Shown in pieces: positions 8,692 to 17,424 of a stretch of DNA of 64,000 bases. Source of the DNA: Algoriphagus sp. TR-M9 (GTDB lineage Bacteria > Bacteroidota > Bacteroidia > Cytophagales > Cyclobacteriaceae); contig NZ_CP115160.1 in NCBI RefSeq assembly GCF_027594545.1, positions 1,683,001 to 1,747,000 of the forward strand, read 5' to 3'. Each line of letters opens with the position of its first letter. Position 1 is the stretch's first letter. Below the pieces are notes generated by a model. That model saw nothing but the letters and a program-made list of their open reading frames with translations. It was not told where the DNA came from and made no database searches. Made by a program: the position numbers and the translations under genes.

Positions 8692-10437
8692 ATGAACAAA
8701 TGTAGTTTTCCATGGTGCCTTTTTTACATTTTACTTTCTTTTGTTGCCAGGGCGCAGGAACCTGATCCTTCGTCCGAAAGGCCAAATATCATTTTTATAC
8801 TCACTGATGATCAGCGATTTGATGCGCTAGGATATGCCGGAAATCCTTATGCACACACACCCGAGATGGATAGACTTGCCCAGACTGGGACCTATTTTGA
8901 AACGGCTATGGTGACCACCCCTATTTGCGCAGCCAGTAGAGCTAGTTTATTCACAGGTTTATATGAGCGTTCGCATAATTTCAATTTTCAAACAGGTAAT
9001 ATACGCGCTGAGTACATGGAAGAATCATATCCGACACTCCTGAAGAAAAATGGATATTACACCGGTTTTTTTGGGAAATATGGAGTCAAATATGATGAGC
9101 TGGAAAAGCAGTTTGATGTGTACGAATCCTACGATAGAAACAATCAATATCCTGATAGAAGGGGGTACTTCTACAAAACCATCCAAGGAGATACGGTACA
9201 TCTGACTCGATATACGGGGCAACAGGGACTGGATTTTATCGAAAGCACTCCTTCCGATCAACCGTTTTGTTTGTCTCTTAGTTTTTGTGCACCGCATGCC
9301 CACGATGGTGCTCCTGAGCAATATTTTTGGCAAAGCAGCACAGATCAATTGCTGCAGAATACCACCATTCCAGGTCCTGAGCTTGGAGAAGAAGCCTATT
9401 TTCAAGCACAACCCCAATTTGTACGTGACGGTTTCAATCGTCTGCGATGGACTTGGAGATATGATACCGAGGAGAAATACCAGCACAGCTTAAAAGGGTA
9501 TTATCGCATGATTTCCGGTATTGACATGGAAATCGCAAAGCTGCGTGCGAAGCTGGAGGAAAAAGGACTGGATAAAAATACGGTGATCATCGTGATGGGG
9601 GATAATGGTTATTTTCTAGGTGAACGGCAGCTAGCAGGGAAATGGCTGATGTATGATAACAGTATCCGGGTTCCGCTGATTATATATGATCCACGAGTGC
9701 AGCAGCACAGCGATGTGAAAGATATGGTGCTGAATGTGGACGTGCCATCCACCATCTTAGATCTGGCGGGGCTGGAATTGCCAAACTCCTGGCATGGCAA
9801 AAGTCTGGTGCCGTTCATAGCGGGGAAGAATAGGCATTTTGACAGGGATACGGTATTGATCGAGCATATTTGGGAATTTGACCACATAGCTCCGAGCGAA
9901 GGCGTGCGAACAGCAGACTGGAAATACTTCCGTTATGTCAATGACAAAAGAGTGGAGGAGCTTTATCACCTCAAGGAGGATCCAAAGGAAACCCATAACC
10001 TGATCAATAACCCCGAGTACCAAAGGACAGCAAGCGTGCTTCGAGATAAAACCGATGAGCTGATCGCCAGATACAGTAATAAGTACCGAGATGCACCGTC
10101 CCAACTGAGCGTTGATTTAATAAATATGCCAAAAAATGAAGCAGAGGTCTTAGAAACTCAACTGGAATTTAGCTGGCAGCTATCCGAGTTTACCAAAAAG
10201 CAGTCTGCCTATCAGATAGTAGTCAGCTCCAGCGAGGAACTGAGCGCTACTAATACCGGCGATTTATGGAATAGTGGACAGGTAAGGTCAGCAGCTTCTA
10301 CTCAGGTGAATTATGCCGGAAATCCATTGGAGGAAGGAAAAACCTATTATTGGAAAGTACGGATATGGGATGAGGATAATCGTCTGGTTGATTATTCAAA
10401 AGCCCTGAAATTCACCGCAAAAGGAAGTGAGGACTGA
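8692..10437 (+). CDS. S1-family sulfatase with C-terminal Ig-like domain
   Basis: A 581-residue secreted sulfatase, with a signal peptide of about 21 residues ending AQ. Metal ligands D39/D40 lie in [13 protein letters not shown], and the formylglycine site is C79-A-A-S-R83 (Cys type, with Ala where Pro is commonest). D304/N305 are in [10 protein letters not shown] and K317 in AGKWLMYD. The catalytic part ends near residue 465. The last ~110 residues ([11 protein letters not shown], then [21 protein letters not shown]) resemble the N-terminal Ig/Fn3 domain of GH78 rhamnosidases, which is unusual on a sulfatase. An anaerobic or FGE-type maturase is needed and is not in this window. Substrate unknown; the GH30 gene upstream is the best hint. 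Confidence 0.9.
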   Translation: MNKCSFPWCLFYILLSFVARAQEPDPSSERPNIIFILTDDQRFDALGYAGNPYAHTPEMDRLAQTGTYFETAMVTTPICAASRASLFTGLYERSHNFNFQTGNIRAEYMEESYPTLLKKNGYYTGFFGKYGVKYDELEKQFDVYESYDRNNQYPDRRGYFYKTIQGDTVHLTRYTGQQGLDFIESTPSDQPFCLSLSFCAPHAHDGAPEQYFWQSSTDQLLQNTTIPGPELGEEAYFQAQPQFVRDGFNRLRWTWRYDTEEKYQHSLKGYYRMISGIDMEIAKLRAKLEEKGLDKNTVIIVMGDNGYFLGERQLAGKWLMYDNSIRVPLIIYDPRVQQHSDVKDMVLNVDVPSTILDLAGLELPNSWHGKSLVPFIAGKNRHFDRDTVLIEHIWEFDHIAPSEGVRTADWKYFRYVNDKRVEELYHLKEDPKETHNLINNPEYQRTASVLRDKTDELIARYSNKYRDAPSQLSVDLINMPKNEAEVLETQLEFSWQLSEFTKKQSAYQIVVSSSEELSATNTGDLWNSGQVRSAASTQVNYAGNPLEEGKTYYWKVRIWDEDNRLVDYSKALKFTAKGSED

Positions 10438-10917
10438 CTAAGCTGTAATGCCAAATAAATGTAACAAGAACCCCAGTTTTTAGTCCAAATAAGTACTAAC
10501 TTCTATGGATTTCGATAGAGCTCCTTTGGGGCTATCTCCGGTTTATTCATTAGGTAGGTGAGTTTAGCCCATTGATATTTAGTTAATTATAAATTAATGA
10601 GGCCGATCAATTTAACATTTCATTCTCAGGATCTACTGCCGCTTTTTACCTGAGCACTTTTCTCAATGCTTTAGCTTAAAAGGAAAGATCAATCCGGATT
10701 TCCCTTAAGCTAATCAGAGAATGGAGGCAGGCGAAAGCATACAGTTGATAGAGGCCTAAAGCTTTTTTATGATTGACATAGGGTACAGATAGAGCTTTTA
10801 TACCCAAAAATGGAAAAACCTGAGGCTTACCTTCAGTCTTGTGTTGGATGAAAGGTGGTCGGGTTAATTCCAGTAATGGCATCATTGTGGCTAATTAAAA
10901 GGCTGAAATTGACTTTT
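10438..10917. other. Intergenic region, about 480 bp
   Basis: No gene recognised. Around 10688-10735 the sequence AATCCGGATTTCC followed by GAGGCAGGC resembles a stretch near 24750 before dnaG and may be a degenerate intergenic repeat. No terminator or RNA gene was seen. Confidence 0.4.
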
Positions 10918-12390
10918 ATGGAAAATATTTTAATAGAAATCACCTCGAAGCTCACTAAGCTGGAAACAGAAATGGCAAGGGTTCCAAGTGAGTTTGCGAC
11001 GGCCTTATCACAAATTCACCCGGATAGAATAGTGTCAGCTCAAAATCTGATCAAATACTTGGTACTAAGGAAGACTGATATTCAAGAATTACAAAATGAC
11101 TTGCATCACATGGGACTTTCTTCCTTGGCAAGTTGTGAAAGTCATACACATTTTCAACTACAATCTACACTGGAGCGCCTGGGTCAGGAATTTGAAGAAA
11201 AGGACCAAAGCACATCCAAATATGGCAGTGATAGAATTTGTCACACAAGTGAGGTTCTTTTTGGTCATACACATCAAGAGTGGCCTTCTTCTATAATGGT
11301 TACCATGGATTCTTCCTTTTTAGAAAAGAAAAACCTAATCCGTAATCTGCTTAGAAACGGTATGGCGGTGGCCAGAATCAATTGTGCCCGTGACGATGAA
11401 GCCGTGTGGGAGAAAATGATTTCAAAAATCCGTGAGGAGAGTGCCAAGGAAAAGATTGAATGCAAAATCCACCTTGACCTAGCGGGACCCAAGCTACGTG
11501 TGGAGCTTCTCCAAAAAGGAAAAGAAGCCGGGAAAGTAAAAATCAAGGAAGGACAGACTATTTGGTTGGCGGAATCGAAAGCTGGTTTTACAGAGGACGA
11601 TGTAGTGATCAGCCCAGGTGAAAAGGGAGTGATTTCGGCGCTAAAGATTGGTGAGCGGGTGTTTATAGACGATGGCTTAATTATGGCCAAAGTAGAAAAG
11701 TTACAGGATAAAAGAGCACGTTTGAAAATAGAACGAAACTCTTCCAAAAAGTCCAAAATAAAAGCTGAGAAAGGAATTAATTTCCCTGACTCTGATCTTC
11801 CCATTTCATCACTGACATCCTTCGACATCGCCTGTCTGCCCTTTGTAATGAGTCACGCGGATACGGTAGGTTTTTCATTTGTTCGAAAGGCATCTGACTT
11901 ACATAAATTACGTGAAGAACTTGAAGTTTTTTCAAATGAGATTCCCCCGGTCATTTTAAAAATTGAAACTAAAGAAGCTGTGGATAATCTGCCACAATTG
12001 CTTTTAGAGGGAATGAAACATCCCCATTTTGGGGTGATGATCGCTAGGGGTGATTTGGCTGTGGAGATTGGTTTCGAAAGATTGGTGGAAATTCAGGAGG
12101 AAATTTCCTGGCTTTGCGAAGCTGCCCATACTCCTGTGATCTGGGCTACGCAAGTTTTGGAGAACCTCCATAAATCAGGTATAGCTTCCAGGGCAGAAAT
12201 TACAGATGCAGGACGGGCATCCATGGCTGAATGTATTATGATTAATAAAGGAGATCATACACTAAAAGTTTTGAAAACCCTTAGGGAGATAGCTAAAAGG
12301 AGCCGAAGCCTAAAGCTAAAAAGCCGGCTGGTATTTAGAGAGCTGGGGATAGCAACGAATTTTATTCAGGGGAATATTTCTGAGGAATAA
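10918..12390 (+). CDS. Divergent pyruvate-kinase-like protein without the C-terminal domain
   Basis: Start chosen at ATG 10918 (MENILIEITSKLTKLE); the in-frame ATG 63 bp upstream adds an odd hydrophobic lead. Of 490 residues, about 1-125 form a helical N-terminal region unlike ordinary pyruvate kinase. After that the PK barrel is clear: ARINCARDD, LDLAGPKLRVE, the B-domain insert, PPVILKIETKEAV (the PK lysine signature), MIARGDLAVEIG and VIWATQVLENL. It stops after the barrel (DHTLKVLKTLREI), so the allosteric C-terminal domain is absent. GPK replaces the common GPE, and the usual HGxxxxH-type stretch is altered (CARDD). It is probably not the main glycolytic enzyme. Whether it is catalytic is open. 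Confidence 0.8.
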   Translation: MENILIEITSKLTKLETEMARVPSEFATALSQIHPDRIVSAQNLIKYLVLRKTDIQELQNDLHHMGLSSLASCESHTHFQLQSTLERLGQEFEEKDQSTSKYGSDRICHTSEVLFGHTHQEWPSSIMVTMDSSFLEKKNLIRNLLRNGMAVARINCARDDEAVWEKMISKIREESAKEKIECKIHLDLAGPKLRVELLQKGKEAGKVKIKEGQTIWLAESKAGFTEDDVVISPGEKGVISALKIGERVFIDDGLIMAKVEKLQDKRARLKIERNSSKKSKIKAEKGINFPDSDLPISSLTSFDIACLPFVMSHADTVGFSFVRKASDLHKLREELEVFSNEIPPVILKIETKEAVDNLPQLLLEGMKHPHFGVMIARGDLAVEIGFERLVEIQEEISWLCEAAHTPVIWATQVLENLHKSGIASRAEITDAGRASMAECIMINKGDHTLKVLKTLREIAKRSRSLKLKSRLVFRELGIATNFIQGNISEE

Positions 12391-12606
12391 GCACTCAGGC
12401 CTTCTACCTTACCATCCTTTAGCAATAAAGCTTTAGTCTGGCATCTAAATAGAAAAGGCTGGAAAATAATCTCTTCTTAATGTTCGAACCCTTTTGCAAA
12501 AAAAATTGGTGTGTGTGGGTAAGCATTTCAAAATCCAATAAGAGATTAAATTTGGGGGGAAGTAAATTTACCTGAGCTATATAAAACTTTTTAAACTCCT
12601 CAGAAT

Positions 12607-12846
12607 CTATTTTCTCATAATTCTACCAAGTTCATTCTTCAATTTCCGTAGTTTCAGAGAGTTTTCCAGAGGGGGGGAGATAAATGTATCCCATTCTCGG
12701 ATAATACTTTCAGGATATCCAATTCATAAATCTCTCCCATCAAGGTAAGTTGGGCAATAGTATGCTGAGATTAGTTGCTTTCTATCCTAGAAAGTGTTTT
12801 ATGAGAATTGCCTGACAGCACGATTCCCTCATGCTAGGTTAATCTT
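12607..12846 (-). pseudogene. Decayed XRE-family helix-turn-helix regulator
   Basis: Read on the minus strand, one frame gives SGNSHKTLSRIESN, then a stop (TAA at 12771-12773), then SQHTIAQLTLMGEIYELDILK. Together these are a typical XRE recognition helix followed by the closing helices. A second stop lies before the motif (LT*HEG). After SENGIHLSPP the frame shifts at a run of seven G (12671-12677 on the plus strand) into NSLKLRKLKNELGRIMRK and a stop. At least three lesions make a functional product unlikely. No start codon could be assigned. Family match is from the motif pattern only. Confidence 0.66.
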
Positions 12847-13227
12847 TTATATTATATGGTTTTTTAAGTCTATGACATATTTTCATTGGCTGTAAGATTG
12901 ATTTTTTTAGTTAAATATTGCTAAAATACGGAAGTACGATGTTGTATTTTATGTACTTAATATTTACATTATTGAATAGTATTAAATATCAGAAATTTAG
13001 TTGAGGTTATTATTTCTATTCAATGGGAATCTGTTTTGTCATTTGTAAGAGAATACTATCAATACTTAAAGTGTCTTACACTGGCACATACCTTAAAAAA
13101 ATCATTTCCAATCCTCATTCTCCCATCTTACTAGGGATGTCAGACAACTTACAGGAGTATGGAGCGGAATGTAATAGCATTCAGCTTTGGTTCGGATCGG
13201 TAGGATGAATTTCCGCTATCAGGAATA

Positions 13228-13365
13228 ATGCTGGTATCATGTGCTAACCAGATAGCAGTTGAAAAGAGTCATGGGGGAAGTGGCTCAGTAGGAGGTGACA
13301 ATGGTAATCCCTGTCCAGATCAGAAACCGGCCCGTGCCCACCTGAAATGGCGGTCCATCGTGTAA
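13228..13365 (+). CDS. Possible small lipoprotein (45 codons)
   Basis: A short frame starting MLVSCANQIAVEKS, where LVSC fits a lipobox but the hydrophobic stretch before it is only a few residues, too short for a normal signal. It continues HGGSGSVGGDNGNPCPDQ and ends HLKWRSIV. Base composition is richer in GC than the flanks, which is why I noticed it. It may be a real small gene, a remnant of a longer one (the frame is closed by a stop just upstream), or chance. Confidence 0.25.
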   Translation: MLVSCANQIAVEKSHGGSGSVGGDNGNPCPDQKPARAHLKWRSIV

Positions 13366-13468
13366 TAACTTCTGTTATGATACTGTCGGTATTTCTTATT
13401 GGAGTTAGTTGAAAACTCTGAATAGCGAAATGTTCAATTCAATATTCAATCACTTTAACCCAAAAAAT

Positions 13469-15001
13469 ATGCTACCTGATTTTTATAAGACGATTCCCCT
13501 TCTTTCATACCTGTTTATTTGGTGTGTTTCATGTTACTCTCAGAATGGAACAGTGCTTTCGGATGAAAAGCCGGAAAACTATAACACCACAATTGTACTA
13601 AATTTCAAAAATAATGCGGACAGGAAGTATTATTCATCTCTTGGCCTGCGTAACCCGTTAGCTTTTGATCCGCTTCATCTCCCACCTCCTCCATATTCTA
13701 TTGATACTTCAACAAATCTAAAAACCGTAATAAAAACCACTATCGCAAAGCCGACTTATTTGACCTTAAAGTATGATATATTTCATATTGAGCCGGGAGA
13801 CAGCTTAAACATGGACTTTGAAATTCTACTGAAAACAAAGACTGCACTTAAGGATACCATCACAATTAATCATGGAAATGTCTTTTTTATATGGAAGGGA
13901 GGCTCTAGTCTTTTGTTCCATAAATATTTAAACAGTATTACCTATTCTCTCAAAGATCTGGAAACGGCCGACCAAATAGCTGAACTCACCTCTAGAGAAA
14001 GCCTCAAGAGCATGGCTGACAGTTGTACGGCACTGATTTACAAAGATCACCCCATTCTGAAACATGACAGTTCTACTTTTGAAACGGTAAAAAAACATAG
14101 TGTTCACGAAGTTCTCGGACGATTAGCGTACAGGTTTGCACTTCTTTATGCCAACACCAGAGACGAATCAATAAAAAGTGCCATTGAAACTAGTGAGAGA
14201 AATATGCTTGAATATGCCAGTTTACAAGAAGGGCATTATGATGACCCCGTTACTTTGGGCTCCTACGGATCTGTCTATTACTTTTTCAAAGAAATGGGGC
14301 TCGATGCGCAAGCTATACTTGAAAGATTCAATAGCAGTAATGATACTCTTAAGCAGTATGTACAGCTCAGTCTTTTTAATGACGGAATGCTAAATGAAGA
14401 ACAAAAACTAAGGCTTATTGACAAACTAACCTATCCTCCTTATAAGGAATATGCACTTCAGCTGGATCAGGATCCCAATCGGGCAATTCTAAAATCGGGC
14501 TATATAAACAATGAAATTAGAGGCGCCAGGTTGTTTGATGTGAATGACAAAGAGCTTGCTTTTGATGAGCTGTTTAAGACTACGGACCAACCTTATCTAT
14601 TACTTGATTTTTCAGGATCCTGGTGCAAGCCCTGCCTGGAAGAGATGTCTGTCTATGCAGAAACAAGACATTTGGACAACTCGAAAAAAGTACGACCTAT
14701 TTGGCTGTTTTTCGAAAATGATAAAACAAAATGGCTCAATGTTGTAGAGAGATACAATTTAAAAAAGGAAAACTGCTTTTTGGTGGTGGGTGAATCCGGC
14801 AACATATTACGGAAGCAATTCACTTTGTTGTTTGACTGGGAAGGGGAATTCCCCCACTATTTCCTTTTTGCCAAAGAGGGGGAAATAATAGAAAAGAGAG
14901 CAAGACCCCTATCCATGTTTGAGGAAAATGATGTGTCTAATTTGCCGCCAAGGAAACCTAATAAGAACTCCGGTCCTCCAATACCACCACCAATAAAATA
15001 G
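13469..15001 (+). CDS. Secreted thioredoxin/TlpA-like domain protein
   Basis: Start placed at ATG 13469 (MLPDFYKTIPLLSYLFIWCVSC) because it opens a signal-like segment; earlier in-frame starts at 13430 (ATG) and 13409 (TTG) only add a polar lead. The product is 510 residues. About 300 residues without a recognised fold (DUF4369-like flavour at the start, then helical) lead to a C-terminal thioredoxin domain with YLLLDFSGSWCKPCLEEM, active-site Cys386/Cys389 in WCKPC. This is the common Bacteroidota design of cell-envelope TlpA-type thiol-disulfide proteins. The C-terminus is proline-rich (PPRKPNKNSGPPIPPPIK). It stands alone, with no partner oxidoreductase nearby. Confidence 0.78.
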   Translation: MLPDFYKTIPLLSYLFIWCVSCYSQNGTVLSDEKPENYNTTIVLNFKNNADRKYYSSLGLRNPLAFDPLHLPPPPYSIDTSTNLKTVIKTTIAKPTYLTLKYDIFHIEPGDSLNMDFEILLKTKTALKDTITINHGNVFFIWKGGSSLLFHKYLNSITYSLKDLETADQIAELTSRESLKSMADSCTALIYKDHPILKHDSSTFETVKKHSVHEVLGRLAYRFALLYANTRDESIKSAIETSERNMLEYASLQEGHYDDPVTLGSYGSVYYFFKEMGLDAQAILERFNSSNDTLKQYVQLSLFNDGMLNEEQKLRLIDKLTYPPYKEYALQLDQDPNRAILKSGYINNEIRGARLFDVNDKELAFDELFKTTDQPYLLLDFSGSWCKPCLEEMSVYAETRHLDNSKKVRPIWLFFENDKTKWLNVVERYNLKKENCFLVVGESGNILRKQFTLLFDWEGEFPHYFLFAKEGEIIEKRARPLSMFEENDVSNLPPRKPNKNSGPPIPPPIK

Positions 15002-15152
15002 CTTAAGATGGTGCTTGTCTTTTACCTTTCTAATCAGGAACTGGGGAATGAAAGAAGGAAGCTGGCTATGGAAATCCCATATGGCTGTAAAAATGCATAG
15101 AGACCAGAGTGAAGGACTGATCCATCAAATCCACACCTATGCCCCTGAACAA

Positions 15153-15181
15153 CAAAAAGGCTGGAAATATATCCAGCCTTA
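15153..15181 (-). terminator. Terminator of the tRNA gene
   Basis: Stem AAGGCTGGA (15157-15165) with TCCAGCCTT (15172-15180). On the minus strand it is followed by a T run, directly downstream of the tRNA. Confidence 0.7.
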
Positions 15182-15188
15182 ATGAATG

Positions 15189-15262
15189 TGGGCCCACCTG
15201 GGCTCGAACCAGGGACCACCTGATTATGAGTCAGGTGCTCTAACCAACTGAGCTATAGGCCC
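15189..15262 (-). tRNA. tRNA with CAT anticodon (Ile2 or Met)
   Basis: A 74-nt cloverleaf: acceptor GGGCCTA with TGGGCCC plus discriminator A, D-loop AGCTCAGTTGGTTAGAGC, anticodon stem-loop CTGACTCATAATCAG and T-arm GGTTCGAGCC. CCA is not encoded. The anticodon is CAT. The GGGCC acceptor end resembles isoleucine tRNAs, so this is probably tRNA-Ile2, whose C34 would be changed to lysidine by TilS. Elongator Met cannot be excluded by eye. Confidence 0.92.
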
Positions 15263-15365
15263 TAAAGGGAAAAACGCTGGTTTTTGGCTTCTATAAGGCC
15301 GTAAACCTTGGTTTTGGGAGTGCAATGTTACATATTTGAATGCAAATACACAACCCATATTTCGC

Positions 15366-15995
15366 ATGAAAAATGCACATGATGCAGACTTTTTGATTTT
15401 TGATTTAGGCAATGTGATCATTGATATAGATTATCAACTAGCCCTTCAGCATATCAAAAATGAAATTTCTACTGATGACCATCCTAAAGTAGATGGCTTT
15501 TATCTCACTGATTTCCACAAGGATTATGAAAAGGGTTTGATTAATTCAGCCGCTTTCAGAGATGAGGTTAGAGCATACTTTCATCAAGACTGGAACGACG
15601 AAAAAGTGGACGAACTTTGGAATAAATTACTGCTAAAAATTCCTGCAGAAAGATTGAAATTAATTTCAAAACTTAGAAAAAAATATCAGGTAGGGCTTCT
15701 CAGCAACACCAATGACATCCATATTCAGGCAGTGCATAAGATTTTGAAGCAAGACCATGGTCTGGACAATTTCGACCTTATTTTTGACTGGGTGTTCCTC
15801 AGTCATGAAATGGGCCTGGCAAAACCCTCTCCGGAAATTTATGAGAAAATGCTACTTGACTTAGGGACCTCAGCCGATCGCGTTATATTTTTTGATGATT
15901 TGGAAGCCAATGTGGCCGGGGCTAATGCCATAGGGATACAGGCTGTCCAGGTTACCGGACCTCAGGTGATTTTCGATTACTTCCAGCATGTATAG
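15366..15995 (+). CDS. HAD-family phosphatase (YihX-like)
   Basis: Start at ATG 15366 (MKNAHDADFLIFDLGNVI); the longer frame opens with TTG. A cytosolic 209-residue HAD hydrolase with motif I FDLGNVIIDID (nucleophile D13; the usual second Asp is replaced, exactly as in E. coli YihX, FDLGNVIVDID), motif II LLSNTND, motif III Lys in GLAKPSPEIYE and motif IV FFDDLEANV. YihX removes phosphate from alpha-glucose-1-phosphate; the substrate here could be that or another sugar phosphate or FMN. Its end overlaps the next gene by 8 bp, so the two are translationally coupled. Confidence 0.86.
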   Translation: MKNAHDADFLIFDLGNVIIDIDYQLALQHIKNEISTDDHPKVDGFYLTDFHKDYEKGLINSAAFRDEVRAYFHQDWNDEKVDELWNKLLLKIPAERLKLISKLRKKYQVGLLSNTNDIHIQAVHKILKQDHGLDNFDLIFDWVFLSHEMGLAKPSPEIYEKMLLDLGTSADRVIFFDDLEANVAGANAIGIQAVQVTGPQVIFDYFQHV

Positions 15996-17097
15996 CTATA
16001 AAGAATACCTTCGCCACGGTCTTTTGTTTTTGCTCACTTTGGTCACCACTACTTTAGCTGGTGCAGAGTGGATTTACAGTAAGTCGGTGCTCGGAGAAGG
16101 GGAAAGCCTACTTACCTGGGAGTATTTTTGGAAGTCTACGGCCTTTTCGGTTCCATTTATAGGGATTCTGCTGATACATGAGTTGGGGCATTTCTTTGCA
16201 TCGATCTATCATCAGGTAAAGTGTAGCATGCCTTACTTTATTCCAGGCTGGCTTGGGTTTATCGGGATGCCTTCCATAGGGACTTTTGGGGCTGTGATCC
16301 AAATGAAAGGATTTGTGAATAGCCGTAAGAAATTCTTCGACATTGGAGTGGCTGGACCTTTGGCGGGATTTGTTTTGGCGCTGGTTGTGTTGATCTATGG
16401 TTTTAGTACACTTCCTGAGGCAGATTATATTTACACATTTCATCCTGAATATCAGGATCCTGATTTTCAAGGCTATGAAGATGGTGTGCTAAATATTGAG
16501 CTGGGAAATAACCTGCTCTTTTGGGCATTGTCTGAAGCCTTTGCTGCCTCGGAAAGAGTTCCCGAAATGTCAGAAGTGATTCACTATCCCTATTTATTTG
16601 CAGGTTATCTGGCTTTGTTTTTTACGGCTTTAAATTTACTGCCCATAGGTCAGCTCGATGGAGGACATGTGGTTTTTGGCCTTAGTCCCAACCACCATCG
16701 CTGGATATCCCTTGGTGCTTATGTTATGTTTATTGCTTATGCAGGGATAGGGGTTTTAAGCCCTTATGCAGCCGTTGAAGATCTGATGTTATGGATTCCT
16801 CTGTATTTAGGGTTTCTTTTTATTTGCTTGAGCAAAACCGGTCTAAATCTTCAAAATCGAATTACCCTTGCTCTTTGTTTGGCTGCCTTTCAATATGCTT
16901 TTGTTTTCTTCAAGCCAGAAGTTCAAGGCTATCAGGGTTGGCTTTTTTATGCCTTTTTACTGGGAAGAGTGATGGGAGTGAAGCACCCTGAGGTGACGGG
17001 CAGTTATCAATTGGATAAAGGACGTAAACTAGTTGGGTGGATTGCAATTTTGATTTTTGCACTTTGTTTTTCTCCCAGGCCTTTTATCATCACATAA
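15988..17097 (+). CDS. Site-2-protease-type M50 membrane metalloprotease
   Basis: A 369-residue multi-pass membrane protein. The zinc motif is H64-E65-L-G-H68 inside a hydrophobic helix (LLIHELGHFFASIYHQV), and the third ligand D224 lies in LNLLPIGQLDGGH. These are the two signature regions of intramembrane M50 proteases. A long run of hydrophobic helices follows. It has no PDZ domain, unlike RseP. In the family such proteases cut transmembrane anti-sigma factors or signal peptides; an ECF sigma/anti-sigma pair occurs 22 kb away but no link is shown. Coupled by overlap to the HAD phosphatase gene. Confidence 0.87.
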   Translation: MYSYKEYLRHGLLFLLTLVTTTLAGAEWIYSKSVLGEGESLLTWEYFWKSTAFSVPFIGILLIHELGHFFASIYHQVKCSMPYFIPGWLGFIGMPSIGTFGAVIQMKGFVNSRKKFFDIGVAGPLAGFVLALVVLIYGFSTLPEADYIYTFHPEYQDPDFQGYEDGVLNIELGNNLLFWALSEAFAASERVPEMSEVIHYPYLFAGYLALFFTALNLLPIGQLDGGHVVFGLSPNHHRWISLGAYVMFIAYAGIGVLSPYAAVEDLMLWIPLYLGFLFICLSKTGLNLQNRITLALCLAAFQYAFVFFKPEVQGYQGWLFYAFLLGRVMGVKHPEVTGSYQLDKGRKLVGWIAILIFALCFSPRPFIIT

Positions 17098-17101
17098 AAA
17101 A

Positions 17102-17117
17102 ACTCCCCGAAGGGAGT
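17102..17117. terminator. Bidirectional terminator hairpin
   Basis: ACTCC and GGAGT arms around CCGAAG between convergent genes. An A run precedes it, giving a T run on the minus strand. Confidence 0.65.
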
Positions 17118-17123
17118 CAGTAA

Positions 17124-17420
17124 TTAAAGGTTTCTGTAAGCTAAGATGCCTCCTAGCGTATTTCGTACGCTGGTAAATCCTTTGGATTCAAGGAATTTTT
17201 TGGCATTTCCGCTTCTTGCACCTGATCTGCAGTGTACGATGATTTCAGCGTCTTTGTATTCCTCCAGTTCGTCCAAACGGGTAGGCAAATCAGCTAGTGG
17301 GATATTCTTTGCACCGAGATTGTCATCTTCGTATTCCCACTCTTCTCTTACGTCTATAAAAACGAATTTCTCATTGTTGTCCAGTCTGGACTTTAACTGT
17401 TCTACTGTGATATCTTCCAT
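17124..17420 (-). CDS. Single-domain rhodanese-like protein
   Basis: A 98-residue cytosolic rhodanese domain: FVFIDVREEWEY at the start and the active-site loop HCRSGARSGNA with catalytic Cys64. Such proteins carry a persulfide and hand sulfur to acceptors such as thiosulfate, cyanide or tRNA-modifying enzymes. The single domain is the usual size for the GlpE/PspE type. It ends a run of minus-strand genes and is 4 bp from the T9SS protein gene, which is probably chance of arrangement rather than shared function. No operator of the SQR type was found before it. Confidence 0.9.
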   Translation of the reverse strand: MEDITVEQLKSRLDNNEKFVFIDVREEWEYEDDNLGAKNIPLADLPTRLDELEEYKDAEIIVHCRSGARSGNAKKFLESKGFTSVRNTLGGILAYRNL

Positions 17421-17424
17421 ATAT

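Larger units (their letters stand above)
12391..13468. other. Gene-poor AT-rich region of about 1.08 kb
   Basis: Holds a decayed XRE-type regulator on the minus strand (12607-12846) and a short lipoprotein-like reading frame (13228-13365). The rest, especially 12850-13020, is very AT-rich with no recognisable gene. This looks like a site where accessory DNA has been lost or eroded. Confidence 0.5.

Noticed and set aside
13023-13208. 61-codon plus frame in the gene-poor region
   Set aside because: Cys- and Ile-rich low-complexity sequence without a signal, motif or clear start; likely chance in AT-rich DNA.
15189-15262. Firm assignment of the CAT tRNA to methionine
   Set aside because: The acceptor end favours isoleucine; without a model the type cannot be decided, so both are stated.
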